Assembly: GCF_000340215.1 (NCBI RefSeq)
Contig: NW_006921533.1
Span: forward strand, 8,165,171 to 8,229,170
Source: Pseudocercospora fijiensis CIRAD86
Lineage: Eukaryota > Ascomycota > Dothideomycetes > Mycosphaerellales > Mycosphaerellaceae
Length of the DNA: 64,000 nt
Direction: 5' to 3'
Part shown: one piece after another, positions 12,841 through 24,467 of the stretch
Position numbering within the stretch: the first letter of the stretch is position 1
How the letters are laid out: each line of letters starts with the position of its first letter
The notes under the pieces: model-generated
What the model saw: the letters and a program-made list of their open reading frames with translations, nothing else
What the model was told of the DNA's origin: nothing
Database searches by the model: none
Made by a program: the position numbers and the translations under genes

Positions 12841-12886
12841 TCAATTCTCCTTTCTAATATAATAGTAATCGTATAATAATAGTAAT

Positions 12887-12903
12887 CTTAGGCTTTATAT
12901 AGA
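12887..12903. repeat. LINE target-site duplication, right copy
   Basis: This is the exact 17-bp match to 815-831 and marks the 5' end of the LINE on the minus strand. Its presence beside an ORF1-bearing end suggests that the LINE copy was near full length when it inserted. Confidence 0.85.
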
Positions 12904-14590
12904 AATCGAGACTAATAAAGGACTTATTCTAACTCGGACCTGCTTTAACTAGGTTAATTATATAGTCGAGAGCCTATTAATAAACGAAGTCGCCGTCGAT
13001 ATCGTTGCTTACGTAGTACTAGTCGCTAATAAACGTATTCTTCGAGCCGTCCGCGCTAGTACGTATTGTAATATAATAAGGCTACTAATAGCTATTTAAT
13101 TAGCTAAACTTCGCCGCCTACGTATATCTATTCTATATCTCTTTATCTCTCGTAGTAAGGAAGCTTACTATCTTTATAGTAAGCGACCGAGCGATACCCT
13201 TCTTAGCCGGGTTAAATATAGTCTATTATCTAGTATAGTAGAAGATCTTAGGCTTATTATTAGAGTTAAAAGAGCTAGGAGTATTAATAGGAATATTGCC
13301 GGTAATAAAGCGGATACGCTACTAGTAGTAGTAGTAGCCTCCTATACTATATTAAAGAAAGAGGAGGTAGTAATAGAGGCGGAGGAAGAAATAGCTATTT
13401 TACTAGGTATAACGTTACTATTATTCTCTACCGGCGGTACTATAGTCTCCCTACTTTACGTTTCTAAGGGGCTCTTAATTAGATTAGCCTCTATTACGGT
13501 AGTCTTCTTACTCTTCTTACCGGCGCTAGACCTACTATAGAGCTACTCTTTACCTACTAAGTCGAGTTAGGTCTTCGTCTTATTAGCGGCAGACTAATAG
13601 GCTTCTAGAGAGACTATAATACCTTTTTCTTTAACTTAGAGGTAGCTAACTCGTCGTCTAATTACGCTAGAGGTGTACTAGTATTACTATAAGCTAACCT
13701 AGTCGCTATTATTACTAGAATTTAGTAGAAATCGATAGATATACGCATACGAGGCTCGAATAGACGATTATTCTCTAGTTAAAGACGATAGATCGAATAA
13801 TTAGCGTATTTCTATATATAAATATCTCTATATAGCTTAATCTATAGAGGAGGCGGCTCTACGGGCTATACTAATAAGCGACTTTATATCTATAGTAAGA
13901 GCCCTATTAAGTCTCGACTAATAGATTACAATCCTTAACGCTACTATATTGCCCTATATATTATTAAACGCGCGGAAAGTCGTTATAAATTAATATATAG
14001 AAATACTACCGAGGATAGCGATTATACCTAGTCTTAGCCCTATTAGTACTATTGTTCTAATCTCTATAATAGAATGTTCTTTATATAGTAAGTGTTTAGG
14101 AATAGGCTTAAGCTAAACTATTAGTATTACCGTATTTAGCGTAGAAGGGTATTAATCTATATAATTATATAATTATAATTACTAATTACTAATTACTAAT
14201 TACTAATTACTTACCTATTATTAGCTACAATTACGACCGTAGGCGCTAACTAGCAAGTGCCTAGTAACTAACTTCTATAATTGCAATATATACTAGCTGC
14301 CTCTAACGTTTTTATATACGTTATAGACGTAGAAAATTGCCTCGATTAGGTACTCTAGAAGGAAGCGCTAGGGAGCGGCTTCCTATATATATATAAACTT
14401 CTATATATACTAGTCCGCTCCGTAATACGCTACTATCGTCCTTAATAGCCCTAAAGATTCCCGCTCCCTAGTATATAAGAAATAGCAACTCGATACTACT
14501 TAACCGCTAGAGAATTTAGAGCTAATCGTCTAGCTCGAGCAAAACCCAAAGCGGCAATCCGCAAGGTGTAGCATAGCAGAAAATGGCTCT
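12904..14590. mobile_element. RIP-degraded relic, right part (unidentified old element)
   Basis: This is the continuation of the sequence at 1-814 that the LINE split. The plus strand keeps some moderately open stretches (for example 12960-13500) with basic and Leu/Ile-rich translations, but no catalytic motif was recognised. Composition changes to normal near 14550-14590, which I take as its right edge. It is the oldest layer of the nest. Confidence 0.5.
14176..14213. repeat. Heptanucleotide microsatellite (TAATTAC)n
   Basis: About five head-to-tail copies of a 7-bp unit, with partial units at the ends, lie inside the old relic. The array is nearly pure, in contrast to the heavily mutated surroundings, so it probably expanded after mutation of the region. 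Confidence 0.85.
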
Positions 14591-15640
14591 TTTGTATCTA
14601 AAGAGGTTTACCGGATGTCCCGAGTTGTACCTAGCTCTACACTCTTAGTGCCAATTCGCGAATAATCCGGTCGGGGCGGGATGTGTTAGTCGCGAATGAT
14701 TCTGAAAGCAATTCGCCATAGAGTGAGATTGTTTGCACATCTTCGATGCTATAAGTGTGACATGTCGAAGTGTCTGAAAAACTGCCTGACGTCTTCAGGA
14801 TCAAAAGACTCATCCTAGAGCTTCCGAGCGGACAATGGCGTGGACTTTTCGAACACTTGGGATACCCGCCTTACATCCTGACCCGAGGAGATGACGACAT
14901 GGTGTCTTTCTATACTGATGTTTCTGGTACTCATGTCCGCCTGCGTTGTATTCTCGAAATCAGAGGCTTGCACGGCCACCCATGCCTATAAGTTCAGGCA
15001 CCTCGAGATCAGCGATGGAAAATGCCAGCGTATATCTCATTCAAGAAGCATGCTGCAGCCAATACATGTGTATAGCGACCATTGACAAGCCGTCGAAGGC
15101 AAGAAGAGCCGTATATAAGCGAGCAGGCTTTCGGTATCGACACGTCTGCCATGTGCTTGTCATTAGATGCAGCTTCCAACCATGTACATTCTTACAGAAG
15201 CTCAAACTTTTGGCTAGTGGGTCTTGACCATTTCCACGAGGCGTTGAGGTGTTTCCCCTGGACGAAGGATATGCCGTTGGTGAAGACGTAGGATTGCCAT
15301 GCTGCGAGAGGCTGGCGGACCACGTCGACTCTGCAGGAGTGTGTTGTTTCGAAGCAGAGTAGGAGGAGGATGAGCGATCTGCAACAAAGTAAGCACAAAA
15401 GTCCTGGACAGTGTGATAAGTCAGGAGCAGGAAAGCAACGGCAGCACAAGCATATGCCGTGCAGATGTGGCTGATCGCTCCGTGCCTATCACGCCCACTG
15501 TCGGCGCCCTGTGTGACGGATTCTCGCCGACATCTTATCTGCGCTCCGTGATTTGCTCCATCTCAAAGGATCGTGTTGGTATCAAAGTCCACGAATCAGA
15601 CACATAAGAAGTGCAGGTTACATTCTCTAACGAGATTCTT
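14590..15640. other. Normal-composition island without a recognisable gene
   Basis: Base composition and dinucleotides return to normal for about 1 kb between two mutated blocks. Only short open frames exist (for example 14770-14991 plus, 73 codons; 15192-15449 minus, 85 codons). None shows a known domain, and frames on both strands overlap heavily. It could be the remnant of a gene or plain spacer sequence. Confidence 0.5.
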
Positions 15641-16725
15641 CGGAGCCCGATAGTAGTTCTAGGAAAGGCTTACCGCGACTCTGCGAATCCGATAATATGT
15701 AGCCCTATGAGTTTCTTAAGGAATCCCTTTACGATATAAACGCCTATTAGTAGTTAATTAAATCTACGTCGCTTTAGCTAAACAAGACTGTTTACTTAGT
15801 TAGATTTAGTTAAATAAGGCCTTATATATTATCGTATATCTATTTATTAAAATAGCGCAATTTAGTTAAGTTTTAGATATTTTTTAGTTATAGAAGGTAT
15901 TATTTTAGTAGTTAGGGTACTATAGAAACCGGATTTCTAAGCTACCTACTAAGCTTAAAGCCCGAATTCTTAGTTAGCTTTATTTCCTATAGTAATATAC
16001 CTATACTATAATATTATTATACTAGAATAGTATATATAATATTATTAGTATCGCTATAGCTTAATTAGTAGTCTAAAGATAATAGAAAGTAGTAGTATTA
16101 TAATACTACGGCCTCCGGAAGCTATTAGCTTAGAACTCCTCTCTTAATAGTATATCGCGATAGCCTACCTTCCGACCTATCCCCTATTTATATATATATA
16201 CTAAGGAAACTGTTTTACGGTATTTCTAAGCAAATTCCTTACTAAGAGATAGAGCGGATTTTAGTCCGCGTACGATAATAAGCATACTATAGTATACTAA
16301 GTATACTAGATATATAGAGTATAGATTTAGTAAAAGAGGGCTATTCTAGTATAATACTATACGAGGCGCTATTCTACTAAATACGAAATAAAATACTAAT
16401 TAAATAGGCGCTATTTAGTTAAAGGCGTACGTTAACGAAACGTCGCTAGTAATAATAATTTATAAAAGCGATTATAGCTTACTAGAGTAGGTAAATTCTT
16501 AAATAGTATATATTAGTATAGTAATTACTTAGATAGGATAATATTAGTAATATTGCCTAGGATTTCTTAAATAGTATAGTTTAGTAATATTAGTATTTAT
16601 ACTAGTATAGGAATTATATAGATAGGAAATACTAGTATAGAAATTATAGAGATAGGACTACCTAAAGGTTTTCTATATTCTATAGTATATAGGCAAATAT
16701 AGAAATTATATAGCAATTAGTAATA

Positions 16726-16786
16726 CTAGCGACTAGCGATATAAGCGACTAGCGATTAGCGACTAGCAACTAGCGACTAGCGACTA
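16726..16786. repeat. Heptamer array (ctagcga)n
   Basis: About eight imperfect head-to-tail copies of a ctagcga-type unit lie inside the RIP relic. Variants are mostly A/G changes. Confidence 0.75.
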
Positions 16787-16888
16787 TATAGGTAGGCGAA
16801 ATAGGAAGAATTCTATTCGAGTAATTTCTATACTAATATTTACTATTCTAGTAAGACAGTTCCTATATAGGCAATTACTATACTAATT

Positions 16889-17267
16889 CGAGCGAAGCCG
16901 GATGTTTTTAGGCCGGAGTTAGAGTGTTCGAGGAGCTTGCGACGAGGATACGGAAACGGAGGTCTAAAAACAGTAGGCGAGCGGCGGATAACAATTAGTC
17001 TTAGCAGGTGGTTTCTTGCATAGGTAGGTAGTTTCTTACGCAGGCAGGTAGGTAGTTTCTTACGTAGGCAGGTAGTAGCCTTCTACGTAGTAGAAGGCGT
17101 ATTGCTATCTACTAGCGTAGGGGTTGAATTCAAAGATGCGCCTATATAAAAGCATTCTAGCGCTCTTATTAGTAGAAAAGATGTCCCCCCTACGTAACCG
17201 CAACCTTAGGCCCGAAATACTAGATTGTTATCCGCCGCTCGCCTCCGGCTTCGCTCGGCTATCCTAA
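16889..17267. repeat. Palindromic segment with internal tandem repeats
   Basis: Two nested inverted pairs occur. One is gagcgaagccgga (from 16889) with its complement near 17252-17264; the other is a 20-base gcgagcggcggataacaat-type word at about 16977-16996 with its complement at about 17224-17243. Between the arms, a unit of about 20 bp containing ggtagtttcttacg repeats about three times (17005-17070). The arrangement resembles a small non-autonomous inverted-repeat element, but no clear target duplication was found. Confidence 0.55.
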
Positions 17268-17559
17268 CCTACACCGCGGGTCTACGGATACTTTATAAGT
17301 CCTATTTAAGTATTTACCCGTTGCTAGAGATTGTTATATCGCTATCCGGAAGATGTTCCTCTCTTCTAAGATATATATAGAGTTACTCCCTACTTTAAGT
17401 TCGTTTGCACTTCTACCGTACTCCTAATATTAAAGATATACCTACGTTACCCTCTAGCTCTTTCGGAGCCGGTCTACCTATTAATCCTTATTATTATACA
17501 GGAATAGACAGCACCGCAGTTTCGGCTAATTAACAGTGGTACCTACAAAGTAAAGCCGA

Positions 17560-18393
17560 AACACTCGCTAATTATACCTGTGATGGAGCAATAGAAACTT
17601 CGAAACGCATCGTGAAGAAGGTGACGTATTCTTCATCTCCTCTGCTACCTATCCAATCTGTCACCAACAGCTCAAAAGTTTGAAGCATTATTACTTCCGT
17701 ACCTCTCTCTCTTTTCTTACGCCATACCAAACCAACCTCATCACGAGCTCCATCTGAAAATTCGAGGCGACACATTTACTGTATTAACTTATTACTGTAA
17801 CCCTCAGCATGCTTTCATGCACCACTCGCTTCTTCCGCTTCCTTCGTCTGCAGATTGGGACTTGGGAATCGATCTACGTGGTCTGCTTAGACCGCTTCCC
17901 TTCACTCTAGCGGGCCCGAATTTTTGCGAGCTCTGCGCATTCGGCAAATCTTTAGCATCGGGTTGAAGTTTGAGAGGACAGATATTGAGAGGGTACATGG
18001 CAGATACTTTAGGTCGGAGCAGTCAGTCCCGGTACAGGATATAATGCAGGCTGTGTGCTGAGAAGTATATAAGTTAGTGGAAGAAGGAGATCTTCATCGT
18101 CACATAACAGCTCTATAATTTAGCCTTCCTGTATGCACCACAGGACGCTTTGTTCTGTCTATCATGAATCGTAACATCTAATAATAGTCTGTATAAACCG
18201 CAAAAGCGACTTGAACTACATCTATAGCCTCCCACTTCCCACTCCTCGCTAAAACACGCACATCAAACTTGCAGGCATTCTGCTGGGTATATTCCAATTT
18301 CTCCTCCCACCTTTCGCCATTACTGCAGATTTCCAGAACCTCTAGAGCCGCAGACGAAAAAAAAATCCGCTGCACAATCATTCACCGTCATAG
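17560..18393. other. Intergenic, 3' side of the bZIP gene
   Basis: The sequence has normal composition and only short overlapping open frames on both strands. No RNA gene or known domain was seen. It probably contains the 3' untranslated region of the bZIP gene. Confidence 0.5.
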
Positions 18394-19454
18394 TCATATG
18401 AGTTCATCACTCCCACTCCTCCCCACCTCCTCAATGACCTTCCTAACCTCATCCTCCTCAAACATCGGTCCCATCCCATCACATCTCGCCATTTTCTTCA
18501 AACGTTCGCACACTTCTCCGATATCGACAGCGCCGGATAAGTAAAGAGGATGTGATTGCAAAAGGTCCCAAGTTGCGCTTGCGGAAAGAAGGTGGCTCTC
18601 ACTGCTGCCAGGTGAGCTTCCGTGTTTGATAGGTGAGGATGAAGATTCGGTGGAGAAGAGGCCGTTTCTCAGACGTGTGGAATCTAGACGTGGACTTGTG
18701 GAAGGGGAGGAGGTCTTTGCTTGGCGTGATCCGGGTAGGAGACTTGGATCGTCGACGAATCCGGGAGCATGGTGTCTCGTCGGTGATGAAGATGCTGTTG
18801 CTCTCAAGATTTCGTTTTCGGTCTCGGCTCGCTGGAGCATGAGTTTGAGCCGCTCGTTGTCAGATTGTAGTGAGGATGTAGTAGTGGTGAGGAGATTGAG
18901 CTTTGCCTCCAGATCTCTAACGTGCCTTTCTTTTCGTTCCCGGAATGCGCGTTGTCTGGGAAGAAAGATCAGCACAATTAATAAAACGGAGACATGTGAC
19001 AGAACTTACGCTGCTCGATTTTGAGCCTTCCGTCTTGATTGCGCTGGAGTGAGTGTGTCTTTCTCCTCGCTACTGCCTCGCCTGTCCGTTCGCTCGTGTT
19101 CCATGTCCATAGCTATTCCACTATCCACGGACCCATTGGGAAAAGATGAGAGCTGTTGCGACGGTGGTGATTGCGAACCTGCCGCATTCGGCTGAGCTGT
19201 GAATCCTGTACCGAGTGATGGATCGAAGTTGTAGTCGAATGATTCGAGTGTGAAAGAGCCTGCATCGACATGCTCCAAGCTCTGCTGTTATGATTAGCCT
19301 GCTTTCTTTAGAAATGTCTGTATCAAGCGCTTACGGGAGTAGCTCCAAGCCCGTCATTGCTTGCCTGTGGAAGGCCGCCCATCTCGGCGCCGAAGCCCAT
19401 GTATTGGTAGGGCTGCGGCGCAGACGCAAAGTAGTTGTAATCCATAGACTCCAT
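18394..19454 (-). CDS. Yap/RsmA-like bZIP transcription factor
   Basis: Three exons on the minus strand (19335-19454, 19010-19284, 18394-18955) join in frame to give 318 aa; introns are 50 and 54 nt with GTAAG donors and CAG acceptors. The acceptor of intron 1 could also lie 3 nt further on. Residues about 121-142 form an AP-1-type basic region (R-R-K-A-Q-N-R-A-A-Q-R-A-F-R-E-R) interrupted by intron 2 between the two Ala codons. A leucine zipper follows (about 144-185), then a Ser/Pro-rich linker and a conserved C-terminal block with V-C-E-R-L-K and R-C-D-G (about 285-300). The family acts in the nucleus in stress responses and, for RsmA, secondary metabolism. It is the only intact gene between two RIP-mutated transposon blocks. 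The RsmA-type assignment over other Yap paralogues is inferred from the short length and C-terminal block. Confidence 0.88.
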
Positions 19455-20557
19455 GTTGATGTCTATGGAGCTTTAATGGTTACCTGATGCCTGTGAAAGC
19501 GATGAGCTTCAAGTGAGGTAGGGCAACGGGAGTCGTAATGTGTAGGACGTAACAATCACAAAGGGCGGAAGGAAGCACCACCATATACAAGTTCAGCTCA
19601 GAGGATGAAGTTTATGTCGAAGCTGTGACATGCAACGTGCACGGCGCTGAAGAGGAAACGCGTCTGGAAAGCTGCAGATCACGGGGAAGCATTTTGAGAG
19701 GGACGGACGGGTTCGACGGAGCCATCCTGTTGGTGCCTACGACATGCTGCAGGCCCTGAATCCTTCGGCCAGGTGCCAGGAAAGCTGAGACGATGTTTGG
19801 TCGGCGTGCAGGATAGCAGCCACGCTGCGAGAAGGAGAGGGGTAGTAGTGCGGTGTGCTGGAACCATGGGGACGAAGGATGTTAGCGTTACCCACGAGGC
19901 GGCCGGTTTTGGCGACCTTCACAAGAAAGACATATGTCTCGCTGGTCGAAAGGCAATATGCTTATCGCGAAGTCAGTGGCCTCCTGCTGAATACGTAGAC
20001 GGCCACGACGGGATTGGTGGCGCAGCGGACCATCGGCCATCTAGAGACCGATATCATCATGCGGGTAGAGCGGTATCTGTGGTCGTTGCACATCATGGCC
20101 TTGAGAAGTAGCAATGTTGTCAGTGACACTCATCAGCATGTGTATACATGTTTCTTGTCCATGATCGAATTTTGAAATCTCAATGACGAGACTGCGAAGT
20201 GATGGATGTGCGAGTGGCTAGAAGCGATAACCCGTCGGCATATCCGCATCAGCTCGCCGTGAAACAAGATTTTCTGCGGCTGGCGCACTAGTGGAAGGAG
20301 TTTCCGCCCCATCCAGGGCATTGTATCTTCAAGGCGCTGGTAATTGCCGGCCGCATCGTGAATGGGAGGAGGCTTCATAGAAACGCGTCTTGTCTGTGGG
20401 CGAGACACTAGAAGAAGACTTAGAGGACCAAATACCGTAGCATAGAGATGCAAGATCAGCAGCGTGCATCCGTAGCAGGAAATCCTGGGTTGGTGGCGTG
20501 GAAGTCTGTGTTCTCTTTCGCCAATTCAAGGTCGTGACTCTGAGTAACACGATAATA
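19455..20557. promoter_or_regulatory. Upstream region of the bZIP gene, no other gene seen
   Basis: About 1.1 kb of normal-composition sequence separates the bZIP start codon from the terminal repeat of the Harbinger-type element. Open frames are short and overlapping. It presumably holds the bZIP promoter; I recognised no specific binding site. Confidence 0.45.
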
Positions 20558-20570
20558 GGGACCTTCAGAA
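20558..20570. repeat. Terminal inverted repeat, left
   Basis: The word gggaccttcagaa is an exact reverse complement of 24468-24480. Preceding bases are TA, mirrored by TA after the right copy. Confidence 0.75.
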
Positions 20571-20682
20571 GCCACCAATTTCGCGCAGTCGGGGAACAAG
20601 GTGGATGCGAAGGTTAGTACCGCATCCTTCGACCGCCGGTTTGAATAGGGGTGAATTATTAACTCGTAGACCTTGGACCGTG

Positions 20683-20708
20683 CTTTTGAACGCGCGCGTT
20701 CAAAAGCA
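20683..20708. repeat. Perfect 26-bp palindrome near the left end
   Basis: The sequence gcttttgaacgcg is followed directly by its own complement, giving a 26-bp perfect palindrome with a GC-alternating centre. It lies 125 bp inside the left terminal repeat, where the sequence begins to show RIP composition. It could be a transposase-binding or cruciform-forming subterminal site. Confidence 0.85.
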
Positions 20709-21399
20709 TATAAGACACTATATTTACGACTCGCAGGGGTAGTAATCCTGCCTTAGCTAGAAGAAGTTAGGTATTAGAAGAATATAGAAGGTAGCTTAAA
20801 CCCTATCCGGCTTAGCTTATTAAAGGCAAATTGGCTCCTACGATAGCGAGGTAGAAAGTAGCTATTAGGTCTTCGAGATAGCAGTACGAGAGGGCACTAA
20901 CTTATATATATAAAGGTCTAGGTATGTAGCCGTTGTTGTAATTAGTAATAGGGGCTACTAGGGGGGCGCTAAAGGGCTACTAGATAGAACCTAAATTCGA
21001 GGATTGATTGCAGAATTTGCAGTATATCGTCTATAGGATAAGAGCTACCTATAGAAGTAGGAGAGGTCTTCAATTGTTAGTATAACTACCCTTGTTCTCG
21101 ATTATAGCTACTATAGACCCCCCCTCTTATCCCTCTCGTATTATCGACCTAGGCTCCGGCTCTTCTATACTAGCCTTTACTACTCTAGTCTACCTACTAC
21201 TATAGGCACCGCCTATACCTATTCGAGTAGCTCTTTAAGGTAACCCTCTTTATATAGATGTCTCTTTAATATAGCTATATTCAGTCGGAAGTCTATTGCC
21301 TCTAATCTAGTCGGTTGTTAAGCGGCTACTATATAGTCGCTCTATGTCTATAGCAAGCTTATTAACTAATTCAAGCTATAATAGCGATAGCGAGAGCAG

Positions 21400-22580
21400 T
21401 GTAGCTACTAACTAGACACCAAATTTAACTCTACCGAGGCCGGTTATTTAAAGAGGTATAGACACCTCTTTAACGGCTTACCTCGAGCGGTAGCGGTAAT
21501 AACAGGAACAATAACAGGCTATAGTCTAATAGCCTATACTAGATTTGAGCGACTCTTAGCCTTCTATAGCTACTGAAGACTCTTAGTATAACTTTAACCT
21601 ACTAGAAGGCGTAGAAGACGACTACAATCGAGTTAATAGCGATAGCCGCATATCGGACGATTTTGCCTTACTAATTATTAAGCACTTCGAGGCTAATGCT
21701 AGCTATTATGTAGAAGGTCGGATCCGAGATATAGTTAAGCGCTGTTAGAAGTAGTGTAACGACTATAAGCCTGCTAGACAGCGTGCTATTAAGGGCATAG
21801 ATATACTTATTCGTAGGTAGATTGCAAAGCGAGTTGTCGAGTATAGAGCGCTATTAACGGCCTCCGGTATAGTTGCTAAGGACTCCGAGTTCAAACAGAT
21901 ACTTAATCGCTTTAAGGATACTATATTGCTAAACAATAAGAAGCTCCGCGAGAAGCTTCTTACGCCTAATAAACTGCGTAGTTATAAGACACTAGCTTAG
22001 CAAGTCTAAGACAATATGCTCCGTATTATATCGTAGCGAGTCTAAGAACCAGTAGCGTTTGTAAGTCTATCGACACCGAGTCTAGTTATAGCTCTATTAA
22101 CGCTAGCACCAAATCCGGCTCTTTCTAATCCCCCTTCGACGCTATATATAACGCGCCGCCGCTTGGATATCGATAGTAAGAAGCAGCTAAATAAGGAGCG
22201 GTTATTAAGTCGAGTATTAGAGCCATTTCGAGAAGCTATTACTGCGTTAGCAAATTAACTAAGAGCTAACTATTATTCCGAGGTAACAAATAACTACTAT
22301 CTAATCCGCTGAATAGACGATATCGACAGCCGCTCTAAGAAGCGTATAAAGCTAATGCACGCGTCTACGGTACGTCAATTTAATGAGCTAAGAGCCCTTC
22401 TTATTAGACGTGTTAGATACGTTCCTCTTGTTCCTTCGCAGTTATCGTAGGTTACCGACTTTAGCCTTAACGAGAACCTCGTTGCTAACGTTATAACGCC
22501 GATAGGACATAGTAACGACGGCTACGATAGCGATAGAACTGTCTTGTAGTTGTTAGAAGCGTTAGATATTGGAAATTAAT
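21400..22580 (+). pseudogene. Second ORF of the Harbinger-type element (relic)
   Basis: Plus-strand translation gives a long charged protein remnant with few stops apart from TAG codons, rich in Arg, Lys and Asp, for example around 21600-22000. Its position and orientation opposite the transposase match the accessory DNA-binding (Myb/SANT-like) protein of PIF/Harbinger elements, which aids nuclear import and DNA binding of the transposase. I could not recognise the tryptophan pattern of a SANT domain, because RIP removes Trp codons. The function is therefore inferred from layout alone. Confidence 0.5.
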
Positions 22581-22988
22581 AGCCGCTAGTGTGTGGATAT
22601 TCGCGTAATCGAGGTGTTAGACTTAAGCGAAGAGGACTAAATCGGGTATATCGTATATAGTGTTCCGAGTGCTCGTTAGTTCCGGAATTGGTAAGAAACT
22701 TAGTAAGAGGCGAATTCTCTAGTATAGTTGTTACTACCTTCGATACTATTAGTTATAATACTACAGTTCTGTTAGTTACTAATAGTGAATTTCGAAGACT
22801 TCTAGAAATTTCTACACCCCTTACTATTCTCTGCCTTTACATCTTGCTAAGATACTAAGAAGCAAGGTATATAGCTCTCGCTATAGTAAAACAGCTATCC
22901 GAAGCTCTTCCGTATCTAATCCGAGTATTAACAAGAGGATAGGGAAGAGTTAGATATTATCTCCTTACTAATCTATCGCTATTCTTTA

Positions 22989-24400
22989 CTATTCTTTATT
23001 ACTATTATTAATAACTACTTCCCCTATGTCTTCTATATTACTTCTAACCTCTAATCTATTACTAGAAGGGTTTGTACGCATTAGATCCGGCATTTCCACA
23101 CCTACTAGCGGCATAGGTAGCAGCTTAGCACCTAAGTAATCTCTAATGTCCGGACACCTTAAACCGTAGTGCGTAGCGACCTTGTTTCTACGATAGCAAG
23201 ATAGGCAATTGGTAAGTAATACTGCTACTAAATAGCAGGACCCTATCGGCATTAAACCAGTCCGCAGCCCCTTCTTATACTCGAAGAATAGCTAGTTGTT
23301 AGTTACCTTACTAAACCCCTATTCGACCGACTGTCGTAGAGCCGACTATTCCTTCGCAACCTGCGCCTATATAGGGTTACGATAGCCGCCTCTCTTCGAC
23401 TTCTACGATCCAATAATGCTATCAACCTGTCTATATGCCGAGTTACTAAAGAGAAAGAGCTTGTCTTCGATAGGGTCGTTATTAAACAACTTATGCTATA
23501 CCTAGTTAATATTAGACTCGCGTACTAGTCGACCATCGCCGTAAGAGCTAGGATAAGGGCTATTAATAAGCAGTATTCTATCCGGTAGCTGTATACCTTA
23601 GAATTTGAGGCTATAGAAGTGCTTATAGCTATTATAGAATACCCTCTAGTTGCGACTAGGTCTCGCAATCTTCCTTACAGTACTATCTATATATCCGAAA
23701 ACACTAGACACTCTAACTGATAGATATAGCGACTCCGCTAGGCTCCGGAGATATTGCTTACTAAGCCGCCTCTTGTTAAAGAATAAGAACGACTTCTACC
23801 TTAGCGCTAGGCTATATACTACCGCATTAAATATATAACTCAATATAGTAGCTAAATAGCCAAACTTCTTATCTATATCCTTCTAGAAGCCTAGACTAGA
23901 CAGCCGCTTACAGACAATATAAAGCACCGTTGTAGGTAGCAATTTGAGGCCAACTAGCAACACGATTAAACTAATATCTAATAGGTCTACTAACTCTATT
24001 AATTTAGGCCTTATAAAGCGGAAGTTACCCTTAATATTAGCCTCCGGATAACTAAGAAGGTCGAAGCGCTGTTTATTGTATATTCTCGCCGGTTCAAATG
24101 GTCGGTTACGCCTTAACTAGCGGTGCTACTATTTACGTATAGATTTACCCTCCCTCTACGCCTACCGGTTCTTATTACTACTATCTTCCTTAAGGTATTT
24201 ACTCGCAATAGCAACGACCGTTACAGTAGCTGTAGTAACTACAATCGCTCTAGTTTCTATAGTTTGGTGTACTACACTGTCTATAGGTCTATAGCTAAGG
24301 TCTATACCCCTAGAAGGTCTAGAATAGGGGCTCCTTACTATACTAAACCGCTTTCAATTATATACCAATTAGCCTCTTCTAAAGGTCCGTAAAAAGCGCC
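22989..24400 (-). pseudogene. DDE_Tnp_4 (PIF/Harbinger) transposase relic
   Basis: Minus-strand reading gives a typical DDE_Tnp_4 order: an I-D-S-T-V-R block with the first catalytic Asp at 23685-23687; a Y-K-H-F-Y-S-L-K-F block; an S-Y-G-D-G-R-L block with the second acidic residue at 23535-23537; an N-S-A-Y block at about 23436-23444 where Asp appears as Asn; and an R-Q-S-V-E block (23322-23333). A C-terminal segment rich in Leu, Cys and Tyr follows (22989-23252 is still open). Several TAG codons interrupt the frame. The N-terminal limit is unclear. The enzyme would have cut and rejoined the element ends. Confidence 0.82.
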
Positions 24401-24467
24401 ACATTAATCCTTCACCTAACGGTCACGAGCTAGCGCTTATTTAGAAGCCGGTAGCTAGGTTGACCAT

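Larger units (their letters stand above)
832..12886 (-). mobile_element. Tad1-like LINE, RIP-mutated, split by a Gypsy insertion
   Basis: This is a non-LTR retrotransposon on the minus strand, about 4.9 kb once the 7.1-kb Gypsy element and its duplicated 5 bp are removed. Recognisable parts in 5' to 3' order are an ORF1 with a CCHC knuckle (about 11985-12026), an apurinic-type endonuclease start (IAxxEP at about 11416-11451, with a stop in place of Gln), and a reverse transcriptase with a mutated FxDD box at 2324-2335 that now reads F-I-D-N. A GATA-type tail lies at the 3' end and a 17-bp target duplication flanks the whole. All frames are broken by TAG stops, so the element is dead. The two-ORF layout and the endonuclease and RT motifs point to the fungal Tad1 clade; the clade assignment is inferred. 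Confidence 0.85.
15640..17560. mobile_element. RIP-degraded relic with minisatellites and inverted repeat
   Basis: About 1.9 kb of TpA-rich, TpG/CpA-poor sequence has no coding remnant that I can identify. It includes a run of related units built on taatattag/ataggaaatac words (about 16530-16700), a heptamer array (16726-16786), and a palindromic segment with tandem repeats at 16889-17267. Flanking sequence on both sides has normal composition. The family is unknown. Confidence 0.6.

Noticed and set aside
14770..15607. Small frames in the 14.6-15.6 kb island as genes
   Set aside because: They overlap each other on both strands, are all below 95 codons, have no domain, and are not linked by convincing splice sites.
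22989..23252. Cys/His-containing minus-strand frame as a zinc finger or a DUF3435 (Starship captain) recombinase fragment
   Set aside because: Reading upstream through TAG stops shows ordered DDE_Tnp_4 motifs, so this is the C-terminal part of a Harbinger-type transposase.
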